Below, one piece after another: positions 15,397 to 22,072 of a stretch of DNA of 64,000 bases. The position numbers and the translations under genes were made by a program. The stretch's first letter is position 1; the number at the start of each line of letters is the position of its first letter. Location of the stretch: contig JAZMZG010000017.1 of assembly GCA_045585835.1 (NCBI GenBank), positions 124,001 to 188,000 on the forward strand, written 5' to 3'. The notes beneath the pieces were generated by a model. The model made no database searches. It was given only the letters and a program-made list of their open reading frames with translations, and was not told the DNA's origin. This DNA comes from CALCTE01 sp045585835 (GTDB taxonomy: Bacteria > Bacillota > Clostridia > Oscillospirales > CAG-272).

Positions 15397-15419
15397 AGCG
15401 AGGTGTAATTCACCTCGCT
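15397..15419. terminator. Terminator after the LysR gene
   Basis: A 9-bp stem AGCGAGGTG/CACCTCGCT with a 5-base loop, A-run before and a weaker T-rich stretch after. It overlaps the last codon of the convergent membrane-protein gene and is nearly the same sequence as the 5.7 kb terminator. Confidence 0.75.
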
Positions 15420-15810
15420 ATCTTTGTATCGTATTGATTTTCTTTTTTACTTTGCTGTTTTCGATTATTTGAAGGATTGTAAATATAATATATGTAACCA
15501 AGCATACAGAACTTAATACGCCTAATATATGTACAGCGATATCATTGTTTATTAACCCAAAAAAGACATACGCTGAGCCTACGTCTCCACCATCCGGAAA
15601 AAATGCATACATAAGCACATAGGCTATATATGTAATCAAAGTGTATATTTTTAATTTTGCAGAATAAATTAGGTTTGGTAGTGCTTTGCCATTTATAACA
15701 GCAAATACAATAGGATGAATAAATGGAACTGTAAGCCAAGTCAAAATCAACCTGTACCAACCCATATTTAATATCCACGATGCAGCTACTATTAAAATAC
15801 ACAATATCAT
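15418..15810 (-). CDS. Hypothetical membrane protein, probable downstream part of an interrupted gene
   Basis: A 130-residue protein with about four membrane segments (MILCILIVAASWIL; LILTWLTVPFIHPIVFAVI; LITYIAYVLMYAFF; ILGVLSSVCLVTYIIFTIL) and a lysine-rich tail. I do not recognise a characterised family. There is no ribosome-binding site before its first ATG, and its reading frame runs uninterrupted back to a TAA at 15861-15859 that ends the small ORF upstream. The two pieces are therefore probably one gene split by a stop. The region is clearly richer in A+T than its neighbours, which suggests foreign origin. Confidence 0.55.
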   Translation of the reverse strand: MILCILIVAASWILNMGWYRLILTWLTVPFIHPIVFAVINGKALPNLIYSAKLKIYTLITYIAYVLMYAFFPDGGDVGSAYVFFGLINNDIAVHILGVLSSVCLVTYIIFTILQIIENSKVKKKINTIQR

Positions 15811-15858
15811 CGTAACATAATATATTATTATTTTGGGTTGCTTTAGTTTTATCAGCTT

Positions 15859-15969
15859 TTAAAAAAGGCGGATAAAGCAAATAATTCCGAATACAAATCC
15901 ACCTATAATAGCTAACAAAATAAAAACACCGATTGCTTTTATCAACAGTCCAGATAATTGAAAGCCCAT
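15859..15969 (-). CDS. Small membrane ORF, likely 5' part of the interrupted membrane protein gene
   Basis: A 36-codon ORF with a good GAGGTG ribosome-binding site seven bases before ATG. It encodes one membrane segment (IKAIGVFILLAIIGGFVFG) and ends FIRLF-TAA. The next codon frame continues without further stops into the 130-residue protein downstream. It may be a genuine 36-residue peptide or the head of a pseudogene; the lack of an independent start signal for the downstream piece favours the latter. Confidence 0.5.
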   Translation of the reverse strand: MGFQLSGLLIKAIGVFILLAIIGGFVFGIICFIRLF

Positions 15970-16074
15970 AGTTTCACCTCATTTGAATTTTAACACATAT
16001 TATTATAAATATCAAGTTTGCAGTATAAATTTCCTCAAATCACAGATAATAGTAGTGCAATTTGAAGATTTTGT

Positions 16075-16144
16075 TGTAGGAGCGGGCCTGCTTGCCCGAT
16101 AAGGTCGCAAAAATCAAAGCGGGAGACCATTGACCGCCCCTACG
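16075..16144. repeat. MITE-like short inverted-repeat element
   Basis: About 70 bases bounded by imperfect inverted repeats GTAGGAGCGG (16076-16085) and CCGCCCCTAC (16134-16143), with an internal hairpin CGGGC-6 bases-GCCCG. GTAGGGGCGG-type ends are common in dispersed small repeats of many bacteria. No second copy lies in this window, so dispersal is not shown. The rest of the gap from 15970 holds no ORF. Confidence 0.4.
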
Positions 16145-16156
16145 AATGCAATTTAA

Positions 16157-16234
16157 GGAGATTTTTATTACGAGGGTACCGAGAGAGCAAGGTTCTCGGC
16201 ACCTTTCCAAAATCTCCGATTTTGATGAAAGGTG
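16157..16234 (+). promoter_or_regulatory. Candidate RNA switch controlling the spoVT ribosome-binding site
   Basis: Two mutually exclusive folds can form. Fold A pairs GGAGATTTT (16157-16165) with AAAATCTCC (16209-16217), enclosing a GGT-A-CCGAGA/TCTCGG-C-ACC hairpin (16175-16203). Fold B pairs CACCTTTCCAAAATC (16200-16214) with GATTTTG-AT-GAAAGGTG (16218-16234), which buries the AAAGGTGAGG ribosome-binding site of spoVT. Fold A frees it. The pairings are read directly; regulation is inferred. Confidence 0.5.
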
Positions 16235-16246
16235 AGGTTCTTATAT

Positions 16247-16792
16247 ATGAAAGCAACAGGCATTGTACGCCGAATAGACGATTTGGGAAGGGTTGTTATT
16301 CCCAAGGAAATCCGACGCACTATGAGAATCCGTGAGGGAGACCCGCTTGAGATATACACAGACAGCGAGGGCGAGGTCATATTCAAAAAATATTCACCTG
16401 TCGGCGAGCTTTCGTCATTTGCGATGCAATATGCCGAAACGCTATACAAGACATGCGGATACAGCATTATAATAAGCGACCGTGACTGCGTTATCGCCTG
16501 TGCGGGCGTACCCAAGCGTGATTTTCTTGAAAAAAAGATATCTTCAGAGCTTTCGGCTATAATCGAAGGCAGACGCCTTTATACTTGCGTAGGCAATTCC
16601 GCAAGATGTGCCGTATTAAACGACAGCGAAAAATACTATGGCAGAGTTATCATGCCCATAATGGCGGAGGGCGACATCGTCGGAAGCGTAGCGCTTATAT
16701 CTCCCGCCGACGAATACAAGGCACCGGACGAATCAGATATTAAAACCATACAGACCGCCGCTATGTTTTTGGGAAAACAGATAGAAGGCTGA
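16247..16792 (+). CDS. spoVT: Stage V sporulation protein T, AbrB-like transcriptional regulator
   Basis: A 181-residue regulator of forespore (sigma-G) genes. The N-terminal swapped-hairpin DNA-binding domain is near-canonical (MKATGIVRRIDDLGRVVIPK, then EIRRTMRIREGDPLEIY), and a GAF-like domain follows from about residue 55 to the end. Length equals that of Bacillus SpoVT. The ATG start lies nine bases after AAAGGTGAGG; an upstream GTG overlaps this site. The leader can fold into alternative hairpins (16157-16234). The gene is followed directly by a terminator and is monocistronic. Confidence 0.93.
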   Translation: MKATGIVRRIDDLGRVVIPKEIRRTMRIREGDPLEIYTDSEGEVIFKKYSPVGELSSFAMQYAETLYKTCGYSIIISDRDCVIACAGVPKRDFLEKKISSELSAIIEGRRLYTCVGNSARCAVLNDSEKYYGRVIMPIMAEGDIVGSVALISPADEYKAPDESDIKTIQTAAMFLGKQIEG

Positions 16793-16793
16793 A

Positions 16794-16819
16794 AAAAGAG
16801 AGGGAGTTCCCTCTCTTTT
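16794..16819 (+). terminator. Terminator of spoVT
   Basis: A near-perfect AAAAGAGAGGGA/TCCCTCTCTTTT stem with a minimal loop right after the stop codon. Confidence 0.8.
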
Positions 16820-16836
16820 GTATTATATTATTTATA

Positions 16837-17520
16837 TTATCGTTTTTCATCGCTCCTCATAACGGATAACACGGTAGTTACTCCGTTATACGACTTGAAT
16901 TTCACCTCATATTTTCCGTAAGTAAAGCCGTAAATGCGGTCCTTGTCGTTTTGGTATGACGGGCGGATATCCTGCATAAGCAATTCTTTTATAACGGAAA
17001 GCGTCTGCTCATCTATCCCCTCTCCAACGCCCTCGGGTATATCTACCTCACAACAATGTTCCCTAACATCATCGGCAAAGCCGCCCTTTGCGTCAGGGTG
17101 CATATCGGTAAACGGAAGATACGGCTTTATATCGAATATCGGCGTGCCGTCAAGAAGGTCTGCTCCCGAAACATACAAAACGGGTGCGCCGTTTTGTATC
17201 TCTACCCTCTCAAGCTTCACGGAGGATAATCCGATGGGATTGGGTCTGTTCGGCGAACGTGTTGCGAAAACGCCCATACGCTTATTTCCTCCAAGGCGGG
17301 GCGGTCTTACGGTGGGAGCAAATGCTCCGCCCTGCGTTTTCGAAAAATGCCATATAAGCCATAAATGCGAATAGTACTCTATTCCCCTTACGGCGTCGGG
17401 GTTTGCATATTCTTTTTCAAAAACTATCCTTGCCTTCGTCATAACCAATCCGCTTTGGCGGGGTATGCCGAACTTTTCTGGAAAATCGCATTCTATATGC
17501 GCTATTTGTACAAGTTCCAT
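16837..17520 (-). CDS. trmO: tRNA (t6A37) N6-methyltransferase TrmO (TsaA/YaeB family)
   Basis: A 227-residue SAM-dependent enzyme that methylates N6-threonylcarbamoyladenosine at tRNA position 37. The beta-barrel family core is visible: IAHIECDFPEKFGIPRQSG, YYSHLWLIWHFSKTQ, the diagnostic GVFATRSPNRPNPIGLS, and LDGTPIFDIKPYLPFTD. The C-terminal 70 residues are a longer domain also seen in many clostridial members. GAGG lies seven bases before ATG. It is downstream of a lipoprotein gene but separated from it by a terminator. Confidence 0.92.
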   Translation of the reverse strand: MELVQIAHIECDFPEKFGIPRQSGLVMTKARIVFEKEYANPDAVRGIEYYSHLWLIWHFSKTQGGAFAPTVRPPRLGGNKRMGVFATRSPNRPNPIGLSSVKLERVEIQNGAPVLYVSGADLLDGTPIFDIKPYLPFTDMHPDAKGGFADDVREHCCEVDIPEGVGEGIDEQTLSVIKELLMQDIRPSYQNDKDRIYGFTYGKYEVKFKSYNGVTTVLSVMRSDEKR

Positions 17521-17536
17521 ATAATAACCTCAGCAA

Positions 17537-17563
17537 AAAAAGGACGGATACACCGTCCTTTTT
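17537..17563 (-). terminator. Terminator of the small lipoprotein gene
   Basis: An 11-bp stem AAAAAGGACGG/CCGTCCTTTTT with a 5-base loop, between the lipoprotein gene and trmO. Confidence 0.8.
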
Positions 17564-17574
17564 GCAAATTAGTC

Positions 17575-17910
17575 TTATTTCGCTTTTTTGAAGACCTGAG
17601 TCTCTCCTTCCGAAGTGAGCGAAAGCTCATCGCCCTTAACTTCGTATGTAAACTCCGTCTCTTCCTTTTCACCCATAAACTCAATGGTCATCACGATTTT
17701 GTCGTCTGTCGAAGTATACGTACCGCTCATGGTCATACCTAAAACGCCCATAGAACAAGTGCCGTCTTCTTTAAACTCCATAGTCATTTCCATAGAAAGA
17801 CCTTCTTCCTCAACAGTAGCGGTCCATTTGCCGATAAAACTGTCTTTTCCGCACGAAACGAGGGAAAGCGAAAGAACAAGAATAAGTGCTGTTGCTATAA
17901 ATCTTTTCAT
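17575..17910 (-). CDS. Small secreted lipoprotein, lipocalin-like fold predicted
   Basis: A 111-residue protein with a signal peptide and lipobox (LSLSLVSCGKD), so it should be anchored to the outer face of the membrane. The mature part is a run of beta strands (GKWTATVEE; MTMEFKEDGTCSM; GTYTSTDDKIVMTI; FTYEVKGDELSLTS) like small Firmicutes lipocalin-like or DUF5640-type domains. Function unknown. AGGAG precedes the ATG. The 214-base gap upstream is A+T rich and holds the divergent GH3 promoter. Confidence 0.75.
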   Translation of the reverse strand: MKRFIATALILVLSLSLVSCGKDSFIGKWTATVEEEGLSMEMTMEFKEDGTCSMGVLGMTMSGTYTSTDDKIVMTIEFMGEKEETEFTYEVKGDELSLTSEGETQVFKKAK

Positions 17911-18047
17911 TGATGTGTGCTCCTTTCTTTTGTTAATTTATTATACATCAAATGCGCATCGATTGTCAATATTTTTCATAAAAATTACAAATTTATTAAA
18001 ACTTGTAAAGAATGGAATATAGTGTAAAAAAATGTAAAAAAACAGTC

Positions 18048-18076
18048 TTTTCAAAATGAGGCGGGTGTGTTATAAT
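18048..18076 (+). promoter_or_regulatory. Sigma-A promoter of the GH3 gene
   Basis: TTTTCA and TATAAT with a 17-base spacer, about 50 bases before the start codon. Confidence 0.55.
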
Positions 18077-18124
18077 ACTTGTGGTAAACCACTTATATAA
18101 ATTAAAGTTTATGAGGTATCTGTT

Positions 18125-19696
18125 ATGAAGGAGCTTAAAGAACTTAAATTCGAAGAACTCACCACAGAGCAGAAGCTCTGTCTTACACTCAATTTCGTTC
18201 TTCAACATCCCGCAGAAGATACGGATTTCGTTTACGAACTCATTAAAAAACGCTGCGTCGGTTCCGTTTGGATTCAACAGGGACAAGGCGATGATTTCAA
18301 GGAGAGGATAGCAAAGGTAAGAGAGCTTGCCGATTATCCTATCCTCATCATCACCGACGGCGAAAGCGGCGTAGGCAATTTCAAGGTAGGAAGACATAAC
18401 GCAGTAGGCACTACGGGAAGCGTAAAGCACGCTTACGCATTCGGTAAGGCTTGCGGCGTCGAAGCAAGAAAAATGGGCTATAACGTAGTCTGCAACCCTG
18501 TTGTAGATATGCATGACGGCTCACAGAGAAGCCTCGGTACTGATAAGGAACAGGTTGCAGAACTTGCTATGGCTATAGCGCAGGGTATGCACGACGGCGG
18601 TGTTTTAACCGTTGCAAAGCACTATCCCGGCGGAAAACAGGATAAGGCTGTCGACTCTCATACCGCAGAAGCAATTTCTTCACTTACCAAAGAGGAGCTT
18701 CTTGATTACGCACTTTATCCCTACTTAAAGCTTGACGAGGCAGGTCTTCTTGACGGTATTATGACAAAACATTGCCGCTATGTGAACATCGACGATAAGT
18801 ACCCCGCAAGCCTTTCCAAGAAGGTTATAGACATAATCCGCGAGCAAGGCTACGACGGCTTTGCGATAACGGACGCTCTCGTTATGATGGGAATCCGAGC
18901 AAAGTTCAGCGACTATGAGGCAAAGGCTCTTGCGCTTAACGCAGGCAACGATATCCCCATGCCCTATAACAAGAGAAACAGGACGCACTACGAAGAATAT
19001 ATGCAAGCGTATAAAGACGGTATCATCTCCGACGAAATGCTCGATACGGCTGTAAAGAGAGTGCTTGCGGCACAGCATAAGGTTATGATGCTTTCCAAGG
19101 ACGCAGAGCTTACCGAAGAGGAAGTTGCTACGTTTAACAGCATAAACAAGGACGGCGTGTATACTCATATCGACGAGGGCGTGCCCACGACCATCTCCCG
19201 CGACGGCAACCATTATTTCGTTGTTTCGATAAAGCAGGAAACGGGACTTTCTGACGGCAAGCCCGACGTTGATACCTTCAGCGGCGGTTGGCAAAATCCC
19301 GAGCGTATTGAAACAAAGATCAAAGAGCTCTTCCCCAACGCAAAGTATAAGTTCATTCACGAATTTCCCTCACAAGGCGAACTCGTGCAAACGTACGAGG
19401 ATACTCTCGGCTGCGACGAGCTCGTGTTTATGACCTTCAGCGAAGCGCTTGCGTACGTTGGCCCCGAGCATCTTACTACGAGAATGAAGAATCTTATAAG
19501 CTCAATGCAGGTTACCGACAGAATATCCACTCTTATCCACGCCGGAAATCCTCATATGGTAGAGGATCTGCCCCATATCAAGAGGCTTATTTTCAGCGGT
19601 CAGACAACAGACAGCATCGAATCTGCGCTTGAAGTTCTCGCAGGAGCATATCCCGCAAACGGCAAGCCTACCTATGAGCTTAAACTTAACAAATAA
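18125..19696 (+). CDS. Glycoside hydrolase family 3 N-terminal domain protein
   Basis: A 523-residue GH3 enzyme without signal peptide, so probably cytoplasmic. The TIM-barrel domain spans about residues 10-320: TDGESGVGNF (substrate Asp), VAKHYPGGKQDKAVDSH, TKHCRYVNIDDKYPASLS and FAITDALVMMGI, whose Asp is the likely nucleophile. A smaller C-terminal alpha/beta domain of about 180 residues follows. The KHFPGHG motif of NagZ hexosaminidases is altered, so a beta-glucosidase or beta-xylosidase-like role on imported oligosaccharides is as likely as N-acetylglucosaminidase. It is monocistronic. Confidence 0.87.
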   Translation: MKELKELKFEELTTEQKLCLTLNFVLQHPAEDTDFVYELIKKRCVGSVWIQQGQGDDFKERIAKVRELADYPILIITDGESGVGNFKVGRHNAVGTTGSVKHAYAFGKACGVEARKMGYNVVCNPVVDMHDGSQRSLGTDKEQVAELAMAIAQGMHDGGVLTVAKHYPGGKQDKAVDSHTAEAISSLTKEELLDYALYPYLKLDEAGLLDGIMTKHCRYVNIDDKYPASLSKKVIDIIREQGYDGFAITDALVMMGIRAKFSDYEAKALALNAGNDIPMPYNKRNRTHYEEYMQAYKDGIISDEMLDTAVKRVLAAQHKVMMLSKDAELTEEEVATFNSINKDGVYTHIDEGVPTTISRDGNHYFVVSIKQETGLSDGKPDVDTFSGGWQNPERIETKIKELFPNAKYKFIHEFPSQGELVQTYEDTLGCDELVFMTFSEALAYVGPEHLTTRMKNLISSMQVTDRISTLIHAGNPHMVEDLPHIKRLIFSGQTTDSIESALEVLAGAYPANGKPTYELKLNK

Positions 19697-19701
19697 ACGC
19701 A

Positions 19702-19735
19702 AAAAACGGTCTTTCGATTTTGAAAGACCGTTTTT
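19702..19735. terminator. Bidirectional terminator
   Basis: A 14-bp perfect stem AAAAACGGTCTTTC/GAAAGACCGTTTTT with a 6-base loop between the convergent GH3 and cyclophilin genes. Confidence 0.9.
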
Positions 19736-19739
19736 CTTT

Positions 19740-20243
19740 TTATTCAACTATTCTTATCTGCGTGATAACGGGCTGATTGTCGCGTCTTACCGTGCCGTTG
19801 CCGTCAACAACGGGGGTGTCGTGGCAGATAAGGTCGACTATCTCAATGCCGCTTTTCGTATAACCGAATGCGGCGTAGGAGCCATCAAGGAACTTGCTGT
19901 CCTTGTGGCAGATAAAAAACTGTGAGCTTGCGCTGTTGGGGTTTTGTGCTCTCGCCATAGAGATAACGCCTCTCTCGTGAGAGATGTCGTTTTTGACGCC
20001 GTTTAAAGCAAATTCCCCCTTGATATTTTCGTCGCTTCCGCCCATACCGTTACCGAGCGGGTCGCCGCCCTGTATCATAAATCCGTCGATTATACGGTGG
20101 AACGTAAGTCCGTCGTAAAAGCCTTCCTTAACAAGCTTTACGAAGTTCGTGACCGTGATAGGCGCTTTGTCGGCGTCAAGCTCAAGCGCTATCGTGCCGT
20201 ATCCTTCGATTTCTATTTCAACGTTGTGTTTTCCTGTAAGCAT
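19740..20243 (-). CDS. Cyclophilin-type peptidyl-prolyl cis-trans isomerase
   Basis: A 167-residue cytoplasmic PPIase. The active-site pattern is complete: LTFHRIIDGFMIQGGDP (catalytic Arg), MARAQNPNSASSQFFICH, and a SYAAFGYTKSGIEIVD end. There is no signal peptide. The ATG start is six bases after GTGAGG; a GTG four codons earlier overlaps that site and is rejected. Confidence 0.93.
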   Translation of the reverse strand: MLTGKHNVEIEIEGYGTIALELDADKAPITVTNFVKLVKEGFYDGLTFHRIIDGFMIQGGDPLGNGMGGSDENIKGEFALNGVKNDISHERGVISMARAQNPNSASSQFFICHKDSKFLDGSYAAFGYTKSGIEIVDLICHDTPVVDGNGTVRRDNQPVITQIRIVE

Positions 20244-20356
20244 AATATACCTCACTTTAAATTTATTTTCTCTATTATACTTTTTTCCTCAGCGCTATGT
20301 CAAGTCTTTTTTGTGAGCATAATATATTATTGAATACGTTTATTCGGAGGTAAACA

Positions 20357-20440
20357 ATGAAGATAATAATATGGAAATCGCCAAAGTTTTTAAAGCCGTT
20401 TTTCAAGCTTCTTATGAAATCTAAAAAGACGAATGATTAA
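20357..20440 (+). CDS. spoVM: Stage V sporulation protein M (27-residue spore-coat anchor peptide)
   Basis: A 27-codon ORF with a strong CGGAGG ribosome-binding site seven bases before ATG and its own terminator. The peptide has the SpoVM pattern: MKIIIWKSPKFLKPF followed by a short amphipathic helix and a basic tail ending KKTND. Bacillus SpoVM is 26 residues with MKxxxxKxPKFL and a terminal K-D. In that organism it marks the convex forespore membrane and recruits SpoIVA. Nearby spoVT and spoIVB fit a sporulation locus. It is too short for usual gene callers. Confidence 0.82.
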   Translation: MKIIIWKSPKFLKPFFKLLMKSKKTND

Positions 20441-20444
20441 GTGC

Positions 20445-20472
20445 AAAGCGGGAGGTTCATTCCTCCCGCTTT
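20445..20472 (+). terminator. Terminator of spoVM
   Basis: An 11-bp stem AAAGCGGGAGG/CCTCCCGCTTT with a 6-base loop four bases after the stop codon; the T-run is short. Confidence 0.75.
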
Positions 20473-20671
20473 AAGTGAATATAATTATATTTTCATAAGC
20501 TCAAAAAGAGAATCGGCGTTTGCCCTATTTTACATTCGATCGCTCCATTTGCTATGAGCATGCATTCTGATTTGTACAGTATGTATATGATTTACGCATG
20601 AGGCGGGAGCCCCCCGCCTTACTGTCTCTATCGCACGATATTATAAGTCTGAACGTGATTTTTGTTATATT
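20473..20671. other. Non-coding gap with one GC-rich hairpin
   Basis: No ORF with a start signal is seen. An AGGCGGG/CCCGCCT hairpin at 20601-20619 lies 50 bases beyond the spoIVB stop and could end that transcript, although no clear T-run follows on the minus strand. Confidence 0.4.
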
Positions 20672-21820
20672 TTACCGTTTTATCGTCGGCTCATTTTTTA
20701 TCATATTTTCTATAAAAATACCATAACCTCTGGTCGGGTCGTTCACCAAAACGTGCGTTACCGCTCCGACAAGTTTTCCGTTTTGTATTATCGGACTTCC
20801 GCTCATTCCCTGTACTATACCGCCCGTTTTGGCGATAAGCGCTTTGTCGGTTATTTCGATAGTGAAGTTTTTGCCTTCATTGTTGCCTTTCCCGACCTGC
20901 GTTATCTTTATATCGTAATACTTTGCGCCTTCCGAATCAACGCTTGCGATTATCTGTGCGCTTCCCGTGCGAAGCTCGGAGCTTTTTCCGAGTCTGATAA
21001 GCTCTCTGTTTTCAACATTTTCCGCATTCATAACTCCGTAAAGTCCGGTCTGCGTATTTGAAACGAGCTGCCCCGATTTTTCGTTCTTGAAGCTCCCTTT
21101 AAGCTCACCCGGTACGTTAGGTTTACCCTTTACCGCATACTCTACCGATATTTTCACGGCACTGCCTCTGGAAAGCGGCATAAGCATTCCCGTGTCAGCG
21201 TCGGATATGCCGTGACCGAGGCTTGCGAATACGCCGTCTTTGGTGACGTAGGTGACCGTGCCGATACCCGCCGTGCTGTCTCTTATCCACATTCCCGCTT
21301 TATACGCTCCGTATTCATTTTTTTTCGGAACGAGTATGGTCGTGTACTCCCTGCCGTCTCTTTTATAAACTATTTTAATTTCCTTTCCGTCGCTTTCCGA
21401 TATTAGATCTGACATTTTTTCAACCGACTCAACCTTTTCCGAACCGGCTTTTACGATAAAATCCCCTTTTTTCAATCCCGCTTTGCCGGCAGGGCAATCC
21501 CCGTCGCTTATACCGACAACTATTACGCCGCCCGTATAAAATTTAACACCCAAGGTGTCACCGCCGAGATAAACGTATGAATCCTCCACGGAATTGACCG
21601 CTACGCTTTTTACGGGCAGTCCGAAAAGACTTGCCGAAATATCCGTGCCGCTGCCGTTTTCGTTCAACATTATTATACCGCCTATACTGCCGTTCTTATT
21701 TAAAGAGCCCTCAAGTATGCTGTTTGGAATAAAGTAATCGCATACGCCTAAAACGGCAATCAAGCTTATGATGAGAACGAGCAGAAATATTCTTTTGTAC
21801 GAGTTTTCCTTGAACCCCAT
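20672..21820 (-). CDS. spoIVB: SpoIVB peptidase (S55 family)
   Basis: A 382-residue serine peptidase that in sporulation is secreted from the forespore and triggers pro-sigma-K processing. An N-terminal membrane anchor (IFLLVLIISLIAVLGVCDYF) is followed by a PDZ domain at about residues 95-165 (GDCPAGKAGLKKGDFIVK). The S55 domain follows with catalytic His in FASLGHGISD and catalytic Ser in QGMSGSPIIQNGKLVGAV. Spo0A, its frequent neighbour, is not adjacent here. No clear ribosome-binding site stands out. Confidence 0.93.
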   Translation of the reverse strand: MGFKENSYKRIFLLVLIISLIAVLGVCDYFIPNSILEGSLNKNGSIGGIIMLNENGSGTDISASLFGLPVKSVAVNSVEDSYVYLGGDTLGVKFYTGGVIVVGISDGDCPAGKAGLKKGDFIVKAGSEKVESVEKMSDLISESDGKEIKIVYKRDGREYTTILVPKKNEYGAYKAGMWIRDSTAGIGTVTYVTKDGVFASLGHGISDADTGMLMPLSRGSAVKISVEYAVKGKPNVPGELKGSFKNEKSGQLVSNTQTGLYGVMNAENVENRELIRLGKSSELRTGSAQIIASVDSEGAKYYDIKITQVGKGNNEGKNFTIEITDKALIAKTGGIVQGMSGSPIIQNGKLVGAVTHVLVNDPTRGYGIFIENMIKNEPTIKR

Positions 21821-21990
21821 TTTGATATCCCCCGATTATGATTTTTTGCTTTTCAACCGATTTTATTATTTGTTTGTTTTGCTTTTTGAATACCTTGAAT
21901 TTTTTTACGGTCTTTTTCGAGTAATTGTGCACAAAACAAGGCGTCGAAATATGTGAGAATCGGAAAAGTTTGGTTTTTTTTTAAAAACTG

Positions 21991-22018
21991 TTGACTTTAA
22001 TTTGAAAATCAATATAAT
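21991..22018 (+). promoter_or_regulatory. Sigma-A promoter of the giant surface protein gene
   Basis: TTGACT and TATAAT separated by 16 bases, about 55 bases before the start codon. The rest of the 21821-22072 gap is A+T rich without ORFs. Confidence 0.65.
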
Positions 22019-22072
22019 ATAACTGTATATTATTATATATATAAGCCAAAACACAAAGAAAGGATCAAACTC

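Noticed and set aside
15542..15880. 112-codon minus-strand ORF overlapping the interrupted membrane protein
   Set aside because: Its translation is polar and Cys/Tyr-rich without membrane segments or start signal; the other frame encodes clear helices.
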